Assembly: GCA_965363355.1 (NCBI GenBank)
Contig: CBDTTM010000096.1
Span: forward strand, 1 to 9,156
Direction of reading: 5' to 3'
From: CBDTTM01 sp965363355
Lineage (GTDB): Bacteria > Bacillota > Negativicutes > Selenomonadales > Selenomonadaceae
Length of the DNA: 9,156 nt
Shown here: piece by piece, positions 1-6,873 of the stretch
Position numbering within the stretch: the first letter of the stretch is position 1
Layout of the letters: each line of letters begins with the position of its first letter
Position numbers and translations under genes: made by a program
Notes under the pieces: generated by a model
What the model saw: only the letters and a program-made list of their open reading frames with translations
Databases searched by the model: none
Told to the model about the DNA's origin: nothing

Positions 1-26
1 CGTTTTTAGATAATTTTATACAAATA

Positions 27-1268
27 TCATTCTTGTGAAAGATATTCTTTTTGTGCCTTGGTTAATTTATCAATATTGACACCTGTTGCCTTTAGTTTGA
101 TTTCAGCGATACGCGTATTGATTTCTTCTGGCATGAGATGTACACCATTTTCCATGTTCTGGTGGTTTTGTACAATATGAAGTGCTGAGAAGAACTGAAC
201 AGCAAATGAAAGATCCATGATTTCAGCTGGATGTCCATCGCCTGCTGCTAAGTTAACCAAGCGGCCTTCCGCCAATAAATAAATCTTACGTCCATCAGAC
301 AAGACGAATTCTTCAATGTTTTTGCGAACCGGACGCGTCGATACAGCCATCTCATTGAGATCGATCTTGTTGATTTCAACATCAAAATGTCCGGCATTGG
401 CCATCATTGCACCATTTTTCATTACGGCAAAATGTTCCTTGCGAATAATGTCGTTGCAGCCTGTAACCGTCAAAAAGATATCCCCAATTTTTGCTGCTTC
501 TTCCATCGGCATAACTCGGAAACCATCAAAAACAGCTTCAATTGCTTTGATTGGATCGATTTCAGTGACGATGACCTTAGCACCAAGACCTTTGGCACGC
601 ATTGCAGCCCCCTTGCCGCACCAACCATAACCAGCAATAACAACATCTTTGCCTGCGACAACAAGGTTCGTTGTGCGCATGATACCATCCCAAGTTGACT
701 GGCCTGTACCATAGCGATTATCAAACAAATATTTACAATATGCATCATTAGCAGCAATCATCGGGAATTGAAGCTTGCCAGCTGCAGCTAGTGCCTTCAA
801 TCGAATCACACCCGTCGTCGTTTCTTCCGAACCACCGATGATTTTTTCCGCTAATTCAGAACGCTGTCCATGGAGCATCGAGACCAAGTCTCCACCATCG
901 TCGATGATCATGTCCGGCCCTTCATCCAAGGCTTTGTTTAAAAAGACATCATATTCTTCATTGGTGCAATTGTACCAGGCATAGACCGTAACGCCTTGAT
1001 CGACTAAAGCCGCTGCGACATCATCTTGTGTCGATAATGGATTACTGCCTGTAACAATGACTTCTGCCCCTGCATTTTTTAAAACAAGACCTAAATAGGC
1101 TGTTTTAGCTTCTAAATGCATAGTAATGATCATTTTTTTACCAGCAAAAGGCTTTGTTTGCGAAAATTCTTTATCGAGTGCTCCCAAAACAGGCATAAAA
1201 TTCTTTACCCAATTGATTTTATCGTGTCCCTGTGGTGCTAATGTAATATCGCGAATCATTGATTTCAT
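27..1268 (-). CDS. ahcY: Adenosylhomocysteinase (S-adenosyl-L-homocysteine hydrolase)
   Basis: Cytoplasmic NAD-dependent enzyme that splits S-adenosylhomocysteine, the product of SAM methyltransferases, into adenosine and homocysteine. The 413-residue protein is the short form typical of archaea and many anaerobes. Visible family motifs are HLEAKT (51-56, with the substrate His51), DDGGD (123-127), the EETTTG segment (148-153), NDAYCK with Lys179 and Asp183, the NAD-binding glycine motif GYGWCGKG (213-220), and NAGHFDVEI with His293. The C-terminal tail LTKAQKEYL corresponds to the tail that reaches the NAD site of the neighbouring subunit. The ATG overlaps the mtnA stop as TAATG, with AGGAG about 10 nt upstream, so translation is probably coupled to mtnA. 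It is the last gene of the mtnP-mtnA-ahcY unit seen here. Only 26 bases follow the stop, so it is unknown whether the operon continues. Confidence 0.97.
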   Translation of the reverse strand: MKSMIRDITLAPQGHDKINWVKNFMPVLGALDKEFSQTKPFAGKKMIITMHLEAKTAYLGLVLKNAGAEVIVTGSNPLSTQDDVAAALVDQGVTVYAWYNCTNEEYDVFLNKALDEGPDMIIDDGGDLVSMLHGQRSELAEKIIGGSEETTTGVIRLKALAAAGKLQFPMIAANDAYCKYLFDNRYGTGQSTWDGIMRTTNLVVAGKDVVIAGYGWCGKGAAMRAKGLGAKVIVTEIDPIKAIEAVFDGFRVMPMEEAAKIGDIFLTVTGCNDIIRKEHFAVMKNGAMMANAGHFDVEINKIDLNEMAVSTRPVRKNIEEFVLSDGRKIYLLAEGRLVNLAAGDGHPAEIMDLSFAVQFFSALHIVQNHQNMENGVHLMPEEINTRIAEIKLKATGVNIDKLTKAQKEYLSQE

Positions 1269-2317
1269 TATAATAAATCTCCTAACGTCTTCTTTAAATT
1301 TTGTATTGCAACCGTATAATCACCGCTGAGTATGCCATGTTCCGTAATAATACCACTAATATAGCTATTTGGTGTAACATCAAATGCCGGATTAAATACA
1401 TCGACATCAAGTGGTGCTGTCTGCACACCTTGAACATGTGTAACTTCATCTTTATTTCGTTCTTCAATCGGAATCTTCGATCCATCCACAAGGGAAAAAT
1501 CAAAAGTAGATGCCGGTGCTGCAACATAGAAAGGAATGCCATGGGCTTTAGCCAAAACAGCAACACTATACGTTCCTATTTTATTTGCCGTATCACCATT
1601 GGCGGCAATTCGGTCCGCACCAACGATGACTGCATCGATTTTTCCTTGCTTCATGCACCATCCAGCCATATTATCCGTAATCAAGGTCACCGGGATGCCA
1701 TCTTGTTGTAGCTCAAATGCCGTGAGCCTCGCGCCTTGCAAAAGAGGCCTTGTCTCATCAGCAAAGACCCTCTTAACATGGCCTTCCTTATAGGCTTGAC
1801 GAATGACACCGAGCGCTGTCCCCCAACCAACCGTAGCTAAAGCACCCGCATTACAATGCGTAAGTATATTCATCGGCTTCGTAAAAAGAGCGGCCCCGTG
1901 TTCAGCCATACGATGATTTACAACTTTATCTTGTTCAGAAATCGTTTCAGCCGTTTCCAATAATTTTTCTAATAAAACCGCTCTAGGCTTTTTTAGATTT
2001 TGTGCCAAGCATTCTTCCATACGATTCAATGCCCAAAACAAATTGACCGCTGTAGGACGCGTAGAGCGCAAATAAGCGGCAGCTGTTTTCATTTTTTCTG
2101 TAAATGCAGCCTCTTCTGCTTCGGCAAATTCTTGACCTGCCAAAACAAATGCATAAGCTGCCGCAGCTCCAATTGCAGGAGCGCCTCTCACTTCGAGCAC
2201 CTCAATAGCTAAACCGACTCGTCGATAAGATTCACAGCTTATATAAGAAACTTCTATGGGAAGCTTTGTCTGGTCCAAAAGCAGCAGCGCATTTTTACTC
2301 CATTTCATTGTATCCAA
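1268..2317 (-). CDS. mtnA: S-methyl-5-thioribose-1-phosphate isomerase
   Basis: Converts 5-methylthioribose-1-phosphate to 5-methylthioribulose-1-phosphate in methylthioadenosine salvage. Homologues also isomerise 5-deoxyribose-1-phosphate. It belongs to the eIF2B-alpha/MtnA family. Counting from the chosen start, visible motifs are LLLDQTKLP near the N-terminus, VRGAPAIG (43-50), HCNAGALAT with catalytic Cys155, VGADRIAANGDTANKIGT with catalytic Asp235, and TPNSYISGIITE near the C-terminus. I start at TTG (2317-2315): AAAAGGAG lies 9 nt upstream, just after the mtnP stop, and the family normally begins close to this point. The longest frame would begin at 2392, inside mtnP, and would add 25 residues unlike the family. 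The next in-frame ATG, at 2308, is 18 nt from the ribosome binding site. The resulting 349 aa is the usual length. It overlaps ahcY by one base. Confidence 0.95.
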   Translation of the reverse strand: MDTMKWSKNALLLLDQTKLPIEVSYISCESYRRVGLAIEVLEVRGAPAIGAAAAYAFVLAGQEFAEAEEAAFTEKMKTAAAYLRSTRPTAVNLFWALNRMEECLAQNLKKPRAVLLEKLLETAETISEQDKVVNHRMAEHGAALFTKPMNILTHCNAGALATVGWGTALGVIRQAYKEGHVKRVFADETRPLLQGARLTAFELQQDGIPVTLITDNMAGWCMKQGKIDAVIVGADRIAANGDTANKIGTYSVAVLAKAHGIPFYVAAPASTFDFSLVDGSKIPIEERNKDEVTHVQGVQTAPLDVDVFNPAFDVTPNSYISGIITEHGILSGDYTVAIQNLKKTLGDLL

Positions 2318-2326
2318 AACACACGA

Positions 2327-2334
2327 CTCCTTTT
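2327..2334 (-). promoter_or_regulatory. Ribosome binding site deciding the mtnA start
   Basis: AAAAGGAG on the minus strand starts three bases after the mtnP TGA stop and lies 9 nt before an in-frame TTG (2317-2315). It is too far from the ATG at 2308 and downstream of the ATG at 2392, so it favours the TTG start. Confidence 0.75.
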
Positions 2335-2336
2335 GT

Positions 2337-3134
2337 TCAAAGCTTAAATCCGCCAAATTCTGCCAAAACTGTTGGACAACTGCAATTTGCATCCGACAAA
2401 TCGACTAGCGCAATGGCTTTCATAATCAACTTTTTGATATTTTCTCCATTAGCTGCCATTGTTTCAACAACTTCACTATGCGTGAGATGGGTTGGCGAAA
2501 TCCCAGCAGCATAGTTCGTAACCATAGATACCGTAGCATAACAAATCTCGGCCTCATGGGCAAGAACCACTTCTGGAACATTTGTCATTCCGACCAAATC
2601 CCCACCTAACTTCGCAAACATCTTGATTTCTGCAGGTGATTCAAAACGAGGCCCTTCTGTACAAACATAAACGCCTTGTTCATGAATGGACAACCCCTCT
2701 TGCACCGCAGCTTTTTTGATTGTTTTTCGCAGGCTAGGACAATATGGTTCTGTAACATCGAGGTGGACAACACCACGTTCGCCACCTTCATAAAACGTGC
2801 TTATGCGATTTTTGGTAAAGTCCAAAAATTGATCGATCAAAACAAAATCCCCCGGCTTCATTGCGGAGTTCAGGGATCCGACTGCCGTAGTCGCAATTAT
2901 TTTCTGTACACCTATCTTTTTAATCGCCCAAATATTAGCTCTGTAATTAATCTTATGCGGCGGTATGGAATGATGGCTTCCATGGCGTGCAATAAAAACA
3001 ATTTCTTTGCCTGCATATTCGCCAAGCATATAACTTACATCCCCATAGGGCGTGACAATAGATTCTTCTCGAACATTGTGCAGGATGCTAGCATCATAAA
3101 CACCAGTTCCCCCAATAATCGCAATTTCAGCCAT
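2337..3134 (-). CDS. mtnP: MtnP-family purine nucleoside phosphorylase (methylthioadenosine or 6-oxopurine type)
   Basis: Phosphorylase of the PNP/MTAP family. It cleaves a purine nucleoside with phosphate, giving the free base and a (methylthio)ribose-1-phosphate that MtnA next door would use. The 265-aa protein shows GGTGVYD (8-14), RHGSHHSIPPHKINYRANIWA (50-70, phosphate and sugar site), TEGPRFES (159-166) and MTNVPEVVLAHEAEICYA (183-200). A C-terminal CSC pair (251-253) resembles the CXC motif of archaeal MTAPs. Three pocket positions look PNP-like: Glu165, Asn207 and His219 (see findings), so methylthioadenosine may not be its substrate. The start ATG at 3134 has GAGGG 9 nt upstream and an extended -10 promoter about 25 nt upstream. 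The longer frame from 3176 would begin upstream of the predicted transcription start. It is the first gene of a unit with mtnA and ahcY. Confidence 0.93.
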   Translation of the reverse strand: MAEIAIIGGTGVYDASILHNVREESIVTPYGDVSYMLGEYAGKEIVFIARHGSHHSIPPHKINYRANIWAIKKIGVQKIIATTAVGSLNSAMKPGDFVLIDQFLDFTKNRISTFYEGGERGVVHLDVTEPYCPSLRKTIKKAAVQEGLSIHEQGVYVCTEGPRFESPAEIKMFAKLGGDLVGMTNVPEVVLAHEAEICYATVSMVTNYAAGISPTHLTHSEVVETMAANGENIKKLIMKAIALVDLSDANCSCPTVLAEFGGFKL

Positions 3135-3158
3135 AAATCGTTTCCCTCTTCTCTTTAA

Positions 3159-3187
3159 AGTATAGCATTTTCCCAATCATTTTCCAA
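3159..3187 (-). promoter_or_regulatory. Promoter of the mtnP-mtnA-ahcY operon
   Basis: On the minus strand, TTGGAA (3187-3182) and TATACT (3164-3159) are separated by exactly 17 nt. A TG one base before the -10 makes it an extended -10 promoter. The start point would be near 3152, leaving a leader of about 18 nt before the mtnP ATG. That is too short for a SAM or SAH riboswitch. The promoter lies in the 67-nt gap between surE and mtnP, where no terminator is visible, so some read-through from surE is possible. Confidence 0.75.
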
Positions 3188-3201
3188 TATCAAGAACTGC
3201 A

Positions 3202-3969
3202 TCAGTCTTTTGCTGAAAGCTTGCCTTCGATAGCAAGGTAGTCCGTCAAATCAATTTGTAATGGCGTAATTGAAATATAGCCTTGATTGGCCGCGAAAAT
3301 ATCAGTAGCTTCGTCGTTTTCTTTATCAGCGATTTCACCTGCCATTTGATACAACACGTGGTTTTCTTCATCAACGATACGATGAAATGCATTCTCATAA
3401 TCTCGCCGTCCAAGTTTCGTAAAAACAAATGGATCTTTTTCCATATTGATAAACTTAGGAAAGTTGACATTATACAAAAAAGGCTCTTCTGCCTCTTCAC
3501 ACCACTGCCCAATTTTCGCTTTCACTTGTTCCGCTGCCCATAAAAAACTAAATTTTGAATGGACATCGAGTGAAACTGCAATGGATGGAATACCATGTAA
3601 AAAGGCCTCTATTGCAGCACCAACTGTTCCAGAATACAAAACATCGGTCCCTAGATTAGAACCTCTATTTATTCCAGAAATAACTAAATCAGGTGGAGCT
3701 TCCGTGAGCAAAACTTCTAAAGACAATTTCACACAGTCTGCTGGTGTACCATGTATCTTCCAAGCCTGTATTTCGTGGTTGGGCAAACGCAAATCATAAT
3801 TTTCAACCCGAATCGGCCGATGTACGGTAATCGCTTGCGCCATACCGCTCTGCTCTGCTGCAGGTGCTGCAACTAAAACTTCGTATTCCTTCACTTCGGA
3901 TAAGACTTCACATAAAGTCTTTATCCCGGATGCGGCGATCCCATCATCATTCACTAATAAAATCCGCAA
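3202..3969 (-). CDS. surE: 5'/3'-nucleotidase SurE
   Basis: Metal-dependent phosphatase that removes phosphate from nucleoside 5'- and 3'-monophosphates. In several bacteria it also degrades short polyphosphate. It acts in the cytoplasm. The 255-aa protein has the family length and hallmarks: NDDG at 7-10 with metal ligands Asp8 and Asp9, Ser41 in the EQSGM turn, GTPADCV (74-80), and SGINRGSNLGTDVLYSGTVGAAIEA with metal ligand Asn101. The start is TTG (3969-3967), not ATG, supported by AGAGGTGA 4 nt upstream and by alignment of the universal N-terminal RILLVNDDG. Two candidate promoters lie in the gap upstream. It sits before the nucleoside salvage operon, which has its own promoter, so any functional link through nucleotide turnover is only suggestive. 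Confidence 0.97.
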   Translation of the reverse strand: MRILLVNDDGIAASGIKTLCEVLSEVKEYEVLVAAPAAEQSGMAQAITVHRPIRVENYDLRLPNHEIQAWKIHGTPADCVKLSLEVLLTEAPPDLVISGINRGSNLGTDVLYSGTVGAAIEAFLHGIPSIAVSLDVHSKFSFLWAAEQVKAKIGQWCEEAEEPFLYNVNFPKFINMEKDPFVFTKLGRRDYENAFHRIVDEENHVLYQMAGEIADKENDEATDIFAANQGYISITPLQIDLTDYLAIEGKLSAKD

Positions 3970-3991
3970 AATATCACCTCTTGCATCTACA

Positions 3992-4022
3992 ATTATATTG
4001 AGCCCGCAAAATCAAAAAGCAA
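3992..4022 (-). promoter_or_regulatory. Candidate proximal promoter of surE
   Basis: A perfect TATAAT (3997-3992, minus strand) is preceded at a long 19-nt spacing by TTGCTT (4022-4017). The start point would be near 3985, giving a leader of about 16 nt. The long spacer makes it weaker than the distal candidate. Confidence 0.4.
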
Positions 4023-4081
4023 TAAAACCAACCATATTTTTTTAAAATAAATTAACAATTTGCCGCGATAGCGTCTACTTA

Positions 4082-4110
4082 ATATTAGATGAAAAAAAGC
4101 AATACGTCAA
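4082..4110 (-). promoter_or_regulatory. Candidate distal promoter of surE
   Basis: On the minus strand TTGACG (4110-4105) and TAATAT (4087-4082) are separated by 17 nt. The start point would be near 4075, giving a leader of about 105 nt in which I recognise no riboswitch. The -35 box overlaps the end of the inverted repeat described for 4107-4252. Confidence 0.5.
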
Positions 4111-4252
4111 CTGTCTGGGAGTAGAAGAAATACGGTTCCGACAAAGGTCTCAGTCATTTTTTTACTCGTACAAATATTTTTATTTTAAGATTCTCTATTT
4201 TTTGAACAAAGACGCGATTCAATAGAGATTTACGAAGTCCTAGACAGCTTGA
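4107..4252. repeat. Imperfect inverted-repeat block, possible MITE or structured RNA
   Basis: The left arm TCAACTGTCTGGGA (4107-4120) pairs with the right arm TCCTAGACAGCTTGA (4238-4252) over 14 positions, with one bulged C (4248) and one G-U pair. Inside it, TCTCTATT (4192-4199) pairs with AATAGAGA (4221-4228). A 9-base direct repeat, TGAAAAAAA, occurs at 4090-4098 and 4250-4258, but it is mostly an A-run and weak as a target duplication. Terminal repeats around about 146 bp suggest a miniature mobile element or an insertion-sequence remnant. A folded non-coding RNA is the alternative. No transposase is recognisable. Confidence 0.4.
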
Positions 4253-4300
4253 AAAAAATTAGCTGTCCAAAAGTTCGATGAACTCATGAACAGCTAATTT
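4252..4300 (-). terminator. Intrinsic terminator of queD-queE
   Basis: On the minus strand AAATTAGCTGT (4300-4290) pairs with ACAGCTAATTT (4266-4256), an 11-bp stem. The loop contains an additional AGTTC/GAACT hairpin (4272-4276 with 4280-4284). The stem runs into seven Ts (4258-4252). It lies about 70 nt after the queE stop. There is no matching T-run on the plus strand, so it acts leftward only. Confidence 0.8.
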
Positions 4301-4370
4301 CTAATAAAATATCAACAACTTTAATTTCAATATAATGAAACCCCTTATATATTAAGGATTCCCCAATTTT

Positions 4371-5099
4371 TTACATTTGTCCAATCATTTTATGCGTCTG
4401 CGGAATGACTCTGACATCATGTAGCAGTGCCAAGGCCTGTTGCTGGTACTCCAGTACCGCTGCAGGCGAAGCTGCATTACAACCATTTGTCGGTGTTACT
4501 GGCTGTATAATAAATGGAATTGCCGGGTCCACAGCTTGAACTAAGCGAATTGCCCGTGAAAACTCATCTGTTGTTGTTTCTTCCGAAACAACAAGTTTAA
4601 TATATAAGTCTTTATCTTTAGCAATCGACATAAATTTTTGATGTGCATCCCAAAGCTCTTTACCCGTAATACTTGGCAATTTAATATCCATACTGATTAT
4701 ATCAATATCATTGAGTACTTTTTTCAACTCTTCCACCAAAGTACCATTCGTTTCTAAAAACGTTTTACAATGAATCTTTGGTGCCAGTGCATGAATGAAG
4801 TCCGCACGATAGAGTGGCTCCCCACCAGTAAAACTAACCGAATGATGAGGAACTTCCAATAAATGTTGGATTCGTGGGCTTAATTCTTCGATTGAAACCG
4901 GATTATCGAGTTGGATAAATTTTCTGCTGCCCGCATCTTCTTCGGTCATGCAATATCGATAAGGTGCATGCGACACCAATGTATCACAATACCTGCATCT
5001 TAAATTACATCCGGAAAAACGAACAAAAACTTGCCGACAACCAACGTACTTTCCTTCACCTTGTATTGATGAAAAAACTTCTACAACATTTGCCCGCAC
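4371..5099 (-). CDS. queE: 7-carboxy-7-deazaguanine synthase (radical SAM)
   Basis: Radical SAM enzyme that contracts the ring of 6-carboxy-5,6,7,8-tetrahydropterin to 7-carboxy-7-deazaguanine, the precursor of preQ0 in tRNA queuosine synthesis. The 242-aa protein has the substrate-binding opening VFSSIQGEG (8-16), the QueE-type cluster motif C31-x3-C35-x2-C38, the SAM-contacting GGEP (92-95) and ETNG (116-119), and a C-terminal QPVTP segment. These separate QueE from pyruvate-formate-lyase activating enzymes. The start is GTG (5099-5097), two bases after the queD stop. Its ribosome binding site AAGGGTGA lies inside the last codons of queD, so the two genes are probably translationally coupled. 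The product of QueD is its direct substrate. QueC, the next enzyme, is not in the window. Confidence 0.96.
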   Translation of the reverse strand: MRANVVEVFSSIQGEGKYVGCRQVFVRFSGCNLRCRYCDTLVSHAPYRYCMTEEDAGSRKFIQLDNPVSIEELSPRIQHLLEVPHHSVSFTGGEPLYRADFIHALAPKIHCKTFLETNGTLVEELKKVLNDIDIISMDIKLPSITGKELWDAHQKFMSIAKDKDLYIKLVVSEETTTDEFSRAIRLVQAVDPAIPFIIQPVTPTNGCNAASPAAVLEYQQQALALLHDVRVIPQTHKMIGQM

Positions 5100-5101
5100 A
5101 T

Positions 5102-5482
5102 TTATTCACCCTTACTGTATATAACTGCTGATTTTGCTGATTCCCAGACTTTTACATTCTTAAGCTGACATTCCTGCTGAAAAACAGCTCGATCGGCCAA
5201 TGCGTTATAGATGTATTCTGCGATATGTTCTGCTGTTGGATTATGCCCTTCAGCAAATTCAGGAAGTTCATTTAAATACCGATGATCTAAATGCTCCATT
5301 ACTTCATTGACTTCTTGTTTCAAATCCTTAAAATCAACAAGCATTCCAAGTTCATTTAATTTAGTCCCAGTTACATTGACCTCAACAACCCAATTGTGCC
5401 CATGCAAACGGTTACATTTTCCTGGATAATCTACAATTCTATGTGCAGCTTCAAACTCCACTTTTACACTTAATTCAAACAC
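5102..5482 (-). CDS. queD: 6-carboxy-5,6,7,8-tetrahydropterin synthase
   Basis: Zinc enzyme of the 6-pyruvoyl-tetrahydropterin synthase family. It converts dihydroneopterin triphosphate (from GTP cyclohydrolase I) to 6-carboxytetrahydropterin for queuosine synthesis. The 126-aa protein shows the zinc ligands His14, His27 and His29 (LHGHNW), catalytic Cys23 in GKCNRLHGH (the position typical of QueD), the Asp66-His67 pair in LDHRYLNE, NPTAE (80-84), and the pterin-binding Glu113 in VWES. The start is GTG (5482-5480). The ribosome binding site upstream (GGATGTGA) is weak, but an in-frame TAA 18 nt upstream of the start codon excludes any long extension. It is first in a two-gene unit with queE. 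I see no convincing promoter between the upstream terminator and this start, so its transcription may depend partly on read-through. Confidence 0.96.
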   Translation of the reverse strand: MFELSVKVEFEAAHRIVDYPGKCNRLHGHNWVVEVNVTGTKLNELGMLVDFKDLKQEVNEVMEHLDHRYLNELPEFAEGHNPTAEHIAEYIYNALADRAVFQQECQLKNVKVWESAKSAVIYSKGE

Positions 5483-5518
5483 TTCGTCACATCCAATTCT
5501 TTATTTTACTACATAGCC

Positions 5519-5547
5519 AAAAAGGGCGAGCACATACACTCACCCCT
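5519..5547 (-). terminator. Intrinsic terminator after the psd-pssA-glycosyltransferase unit
   Basis: On the minus strand AGGGGTGAG (5547-5539) pairs with CTCGCCCT (5530-5523) with one bulged G and one G-U pair. The loop is 8 nt, followed by five Ts (5523-5519). It lies 23 nt past the glycosyltransferase stop and 36 nt before queD. Its position before queD could also make it an attenuator, but no alternative fold or preQ1 aptamer is evident. Confidence 0.7.
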
Positions 5548-5570
5548 TCGCCAGCATATTATTTACACTT

Positions 5571-6842
5571 TTATTTGCTTACTTCTCTGCTAAGGATTGA
5601 ATCTCCTTTTGCTTGTCCCATGAGTTCATCATAACTTAACGAACGCGTATGTTTTGTGTGGCTCCATTCATGTTCATTGCGATGGATAAAGCCCAAGAAT
5701 ACGATTGGAATCCAGCTATAGATAAATACTGGATACAAAATCAAATAAAGCCAAGCCTTCCATTTCACTTTGATTTTGAGCAAAATTATAATCGGCAAAA
5801 TATACTGTCCCAACATGATCACGGTCATCAATTCAGATGGCATGAAATTATAAATGTTGGTATAAAACGGCGGAAACGCCAGCTGTATATAGTTGACAAT
5901 AATGAAAAACGTCGATAAGATCAGAAAATGTGGCTGCAACAAGTGCAGGCACCCATCTAAAATGCGGATATCGCGTTTTTGAATCCCTGCTTTGAGCATT
6001 TTAGGGATAAAACGATGTGCAACATCAAACTGGCCTTGTGCCCAGCGCTTGCGCTGATTCCAAGATTGTTTGAACGTCAATGGCTTTTCATCGTACACAA
6101 TAGCATCGTGTGCCCAAGTCGTCTTAATGCCTTCTGTCAGCGACTTCATCGTAAATTCCATATCTTCAGTCAAACAAGTCGCACCCCAACCGTGTCTTTT
6201 CAAGACTTCAGTCGTAATACACATACCTGTTCCACCAAGTACAGAGGACAACCCTATATTGGTCTTTGCTAAATGCCAAATATGGTCAATTACCCAAAAA
6301 GAAATGGCAAAAGTACCCGCAACCCATGTATCATAAGGATTTTTAGCATCTAAATACCCTTGGACCAATTTATCGCCTTTACATAAGCGATTATTCATTT
6401 CAAGCAAAAATTTAGGATGAACTAAATTATCCGCATCAAAAATTGCAACGGCATCATATTGCTTTTCAAAAGTGAATAATTTTTCAAACATCCACTCCAT
6501 AGCAAAACCTTTGCCCTTTTTTTCAGCATTCGTTCTTTCACAGACAATCGCTCCTGCACTTTTTGCTACAGCAGCGGTATTATCTTCACAATTATCGGCA
6601 ATAACATAAACATCATAAAGATCTTTAGGATATTCTAAAGTCTGTAAGTTATCGATCAACTGTCCAATAACCGGTTCTTCATTATGTGCTGCAACGATAA
6701 CGGCAAATGTTTTTTGCGGGGTAAGAATCTTTTTCTCTTTTTTGCGCCATAAGCCGCAAAAGCCAATCAAAAAGTAATACATCGTAAATAAAAATATAAT
6801 GATCTGTATAGGAACCATTATATAGTCAAAAAGATAATTCAT
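5571..6842 (-). CDS. Membrane-bound processive family-2 glycosyltransferase
   Basis: GT2 enzyme of the cellulose/hyaluronan-synthase type, using a nucleotide sugar at the inner face of the membrane. In the 423-aa protein a transmembrane segment lies at about 10-31. The GT-A domain follows, with VAAHNEE (50-56), DNCEDNT (83-89), DAD (136-138, metal and nucleotide sugar), the acceptor-site TED (225-227) and QRKRW (263-267, the QxxRW motif of processive enzymes). Further hydrophobic segments lie at about 300-325, 336-357 and 364-386, and the tail is polar. No PilZ or secretion domain is present. The ATG has AAAGGAG 10 nt upstream. It starts 41 nt after pssA and shares its unit, so a membrane glycolipid or surface polysaccharide is plausible. 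Donor and product cannot be read from the sequence. Confidence 0.9.
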   Translation of the reverse strand: MNYLFDYIMVPIQIIIFLFTMYYFLIGFCGLWRKKEKKILTPQKTFAVIVAAHNEEPVIGQLIDNLQTLEYPKDLYDVYVIADNCEDNTAAVAKSAGAIVCERTNAEKKGKGFAMEWMFEKLFTFEKQYDAVAIFDADNLVHPKFLLEMNNRLCKGDKLVQGYLDAKNPYDTWVAGTFAISFWVIDHIWHLAKTNIGLSSVLGGTGMCITTEVLKRHGWGATCLTEDMEFTMKSLTEGIKTTWAHDAIVYDEKPLTFKQSWNQRKRWAQGQFDVAHRFIPKMLKAGIQKRDIRILDGCLHLLQPHFLILSTFFIIVNYIQLAFPPFYTNIYNFMPSELMTVIMLGQYILPIIILLKIKVKWKAWLYLILYPVFIYSWIPIVFLGFIHRNEHEWSHTKHTRSLSYDELMGQAKGDSILSREVSK

Positions 6843-6873
6843 GGATTTTTTTCTCCTTTAAAACTCCAGTAAA

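Larger units (their letters stand above)
3970..4370 (-). other. 401-bp intergenic region between queE and surE
   Basis: No convincing gene lies here. From right to left it holds the queE terminator (4252-4300), a palindromic block (4107-4252), two candidate surE promoters, and the surE ribosome binding site (3974-3980). Stretches of AT-rich sequence separate them. Next to the queE stop, a 5-bp hairpin at 4343-4357 (CCTTA/TAAGG) lacks a T-run and is not counted as a terminator. The only open frames are short and lack good starts. One is a start-less frame on the plus strand (about 4046-4222). The other is a 16-codon ATG frame on the minus strand (4157-4107). Confidence 0.7.

Noticed and set aside
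1301..1711. 136-residue cysteine- and asparagine-rich plus-strand frame
   Set aside because: Antisense to mtnA, which has full family motifs; composition is that of a shadow frame.
3135..3201. Possible SAM or SAH riboswitch before the salvage operon
   Set aside because: The predicted transcript leader is about 18 nt, far too short for any such aptamer.
4046..4222. Start-less plus-strand frame of about 58 codons in the queE-surE gap
   Set aside because: No start codon, no ribosome binding site and AT-driven composition. It could be a gene remnant, but nothing identifies it.
4331..4336. TATAAT on the plus strand after queE
   Set aside because: No acceptable -35 box at the right distance, and only antisense sequence downstream.
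4343..4357. CCTTA/TAAGG hairpin near the queE stop as a terminator
   Set aside because: The stem is 5 bp and no T-run follows on either strand; the strong terminator lies at 4252-4300.
5483..5570. Possible preQ1 riboswitch before queD
   Set aside because: The hairpin present ends in a T-run and is a plain terminator. The compact hairpin with an A-rich tail expected of a preQ1-I aptamer is not there, and the rest is too short for other classes.
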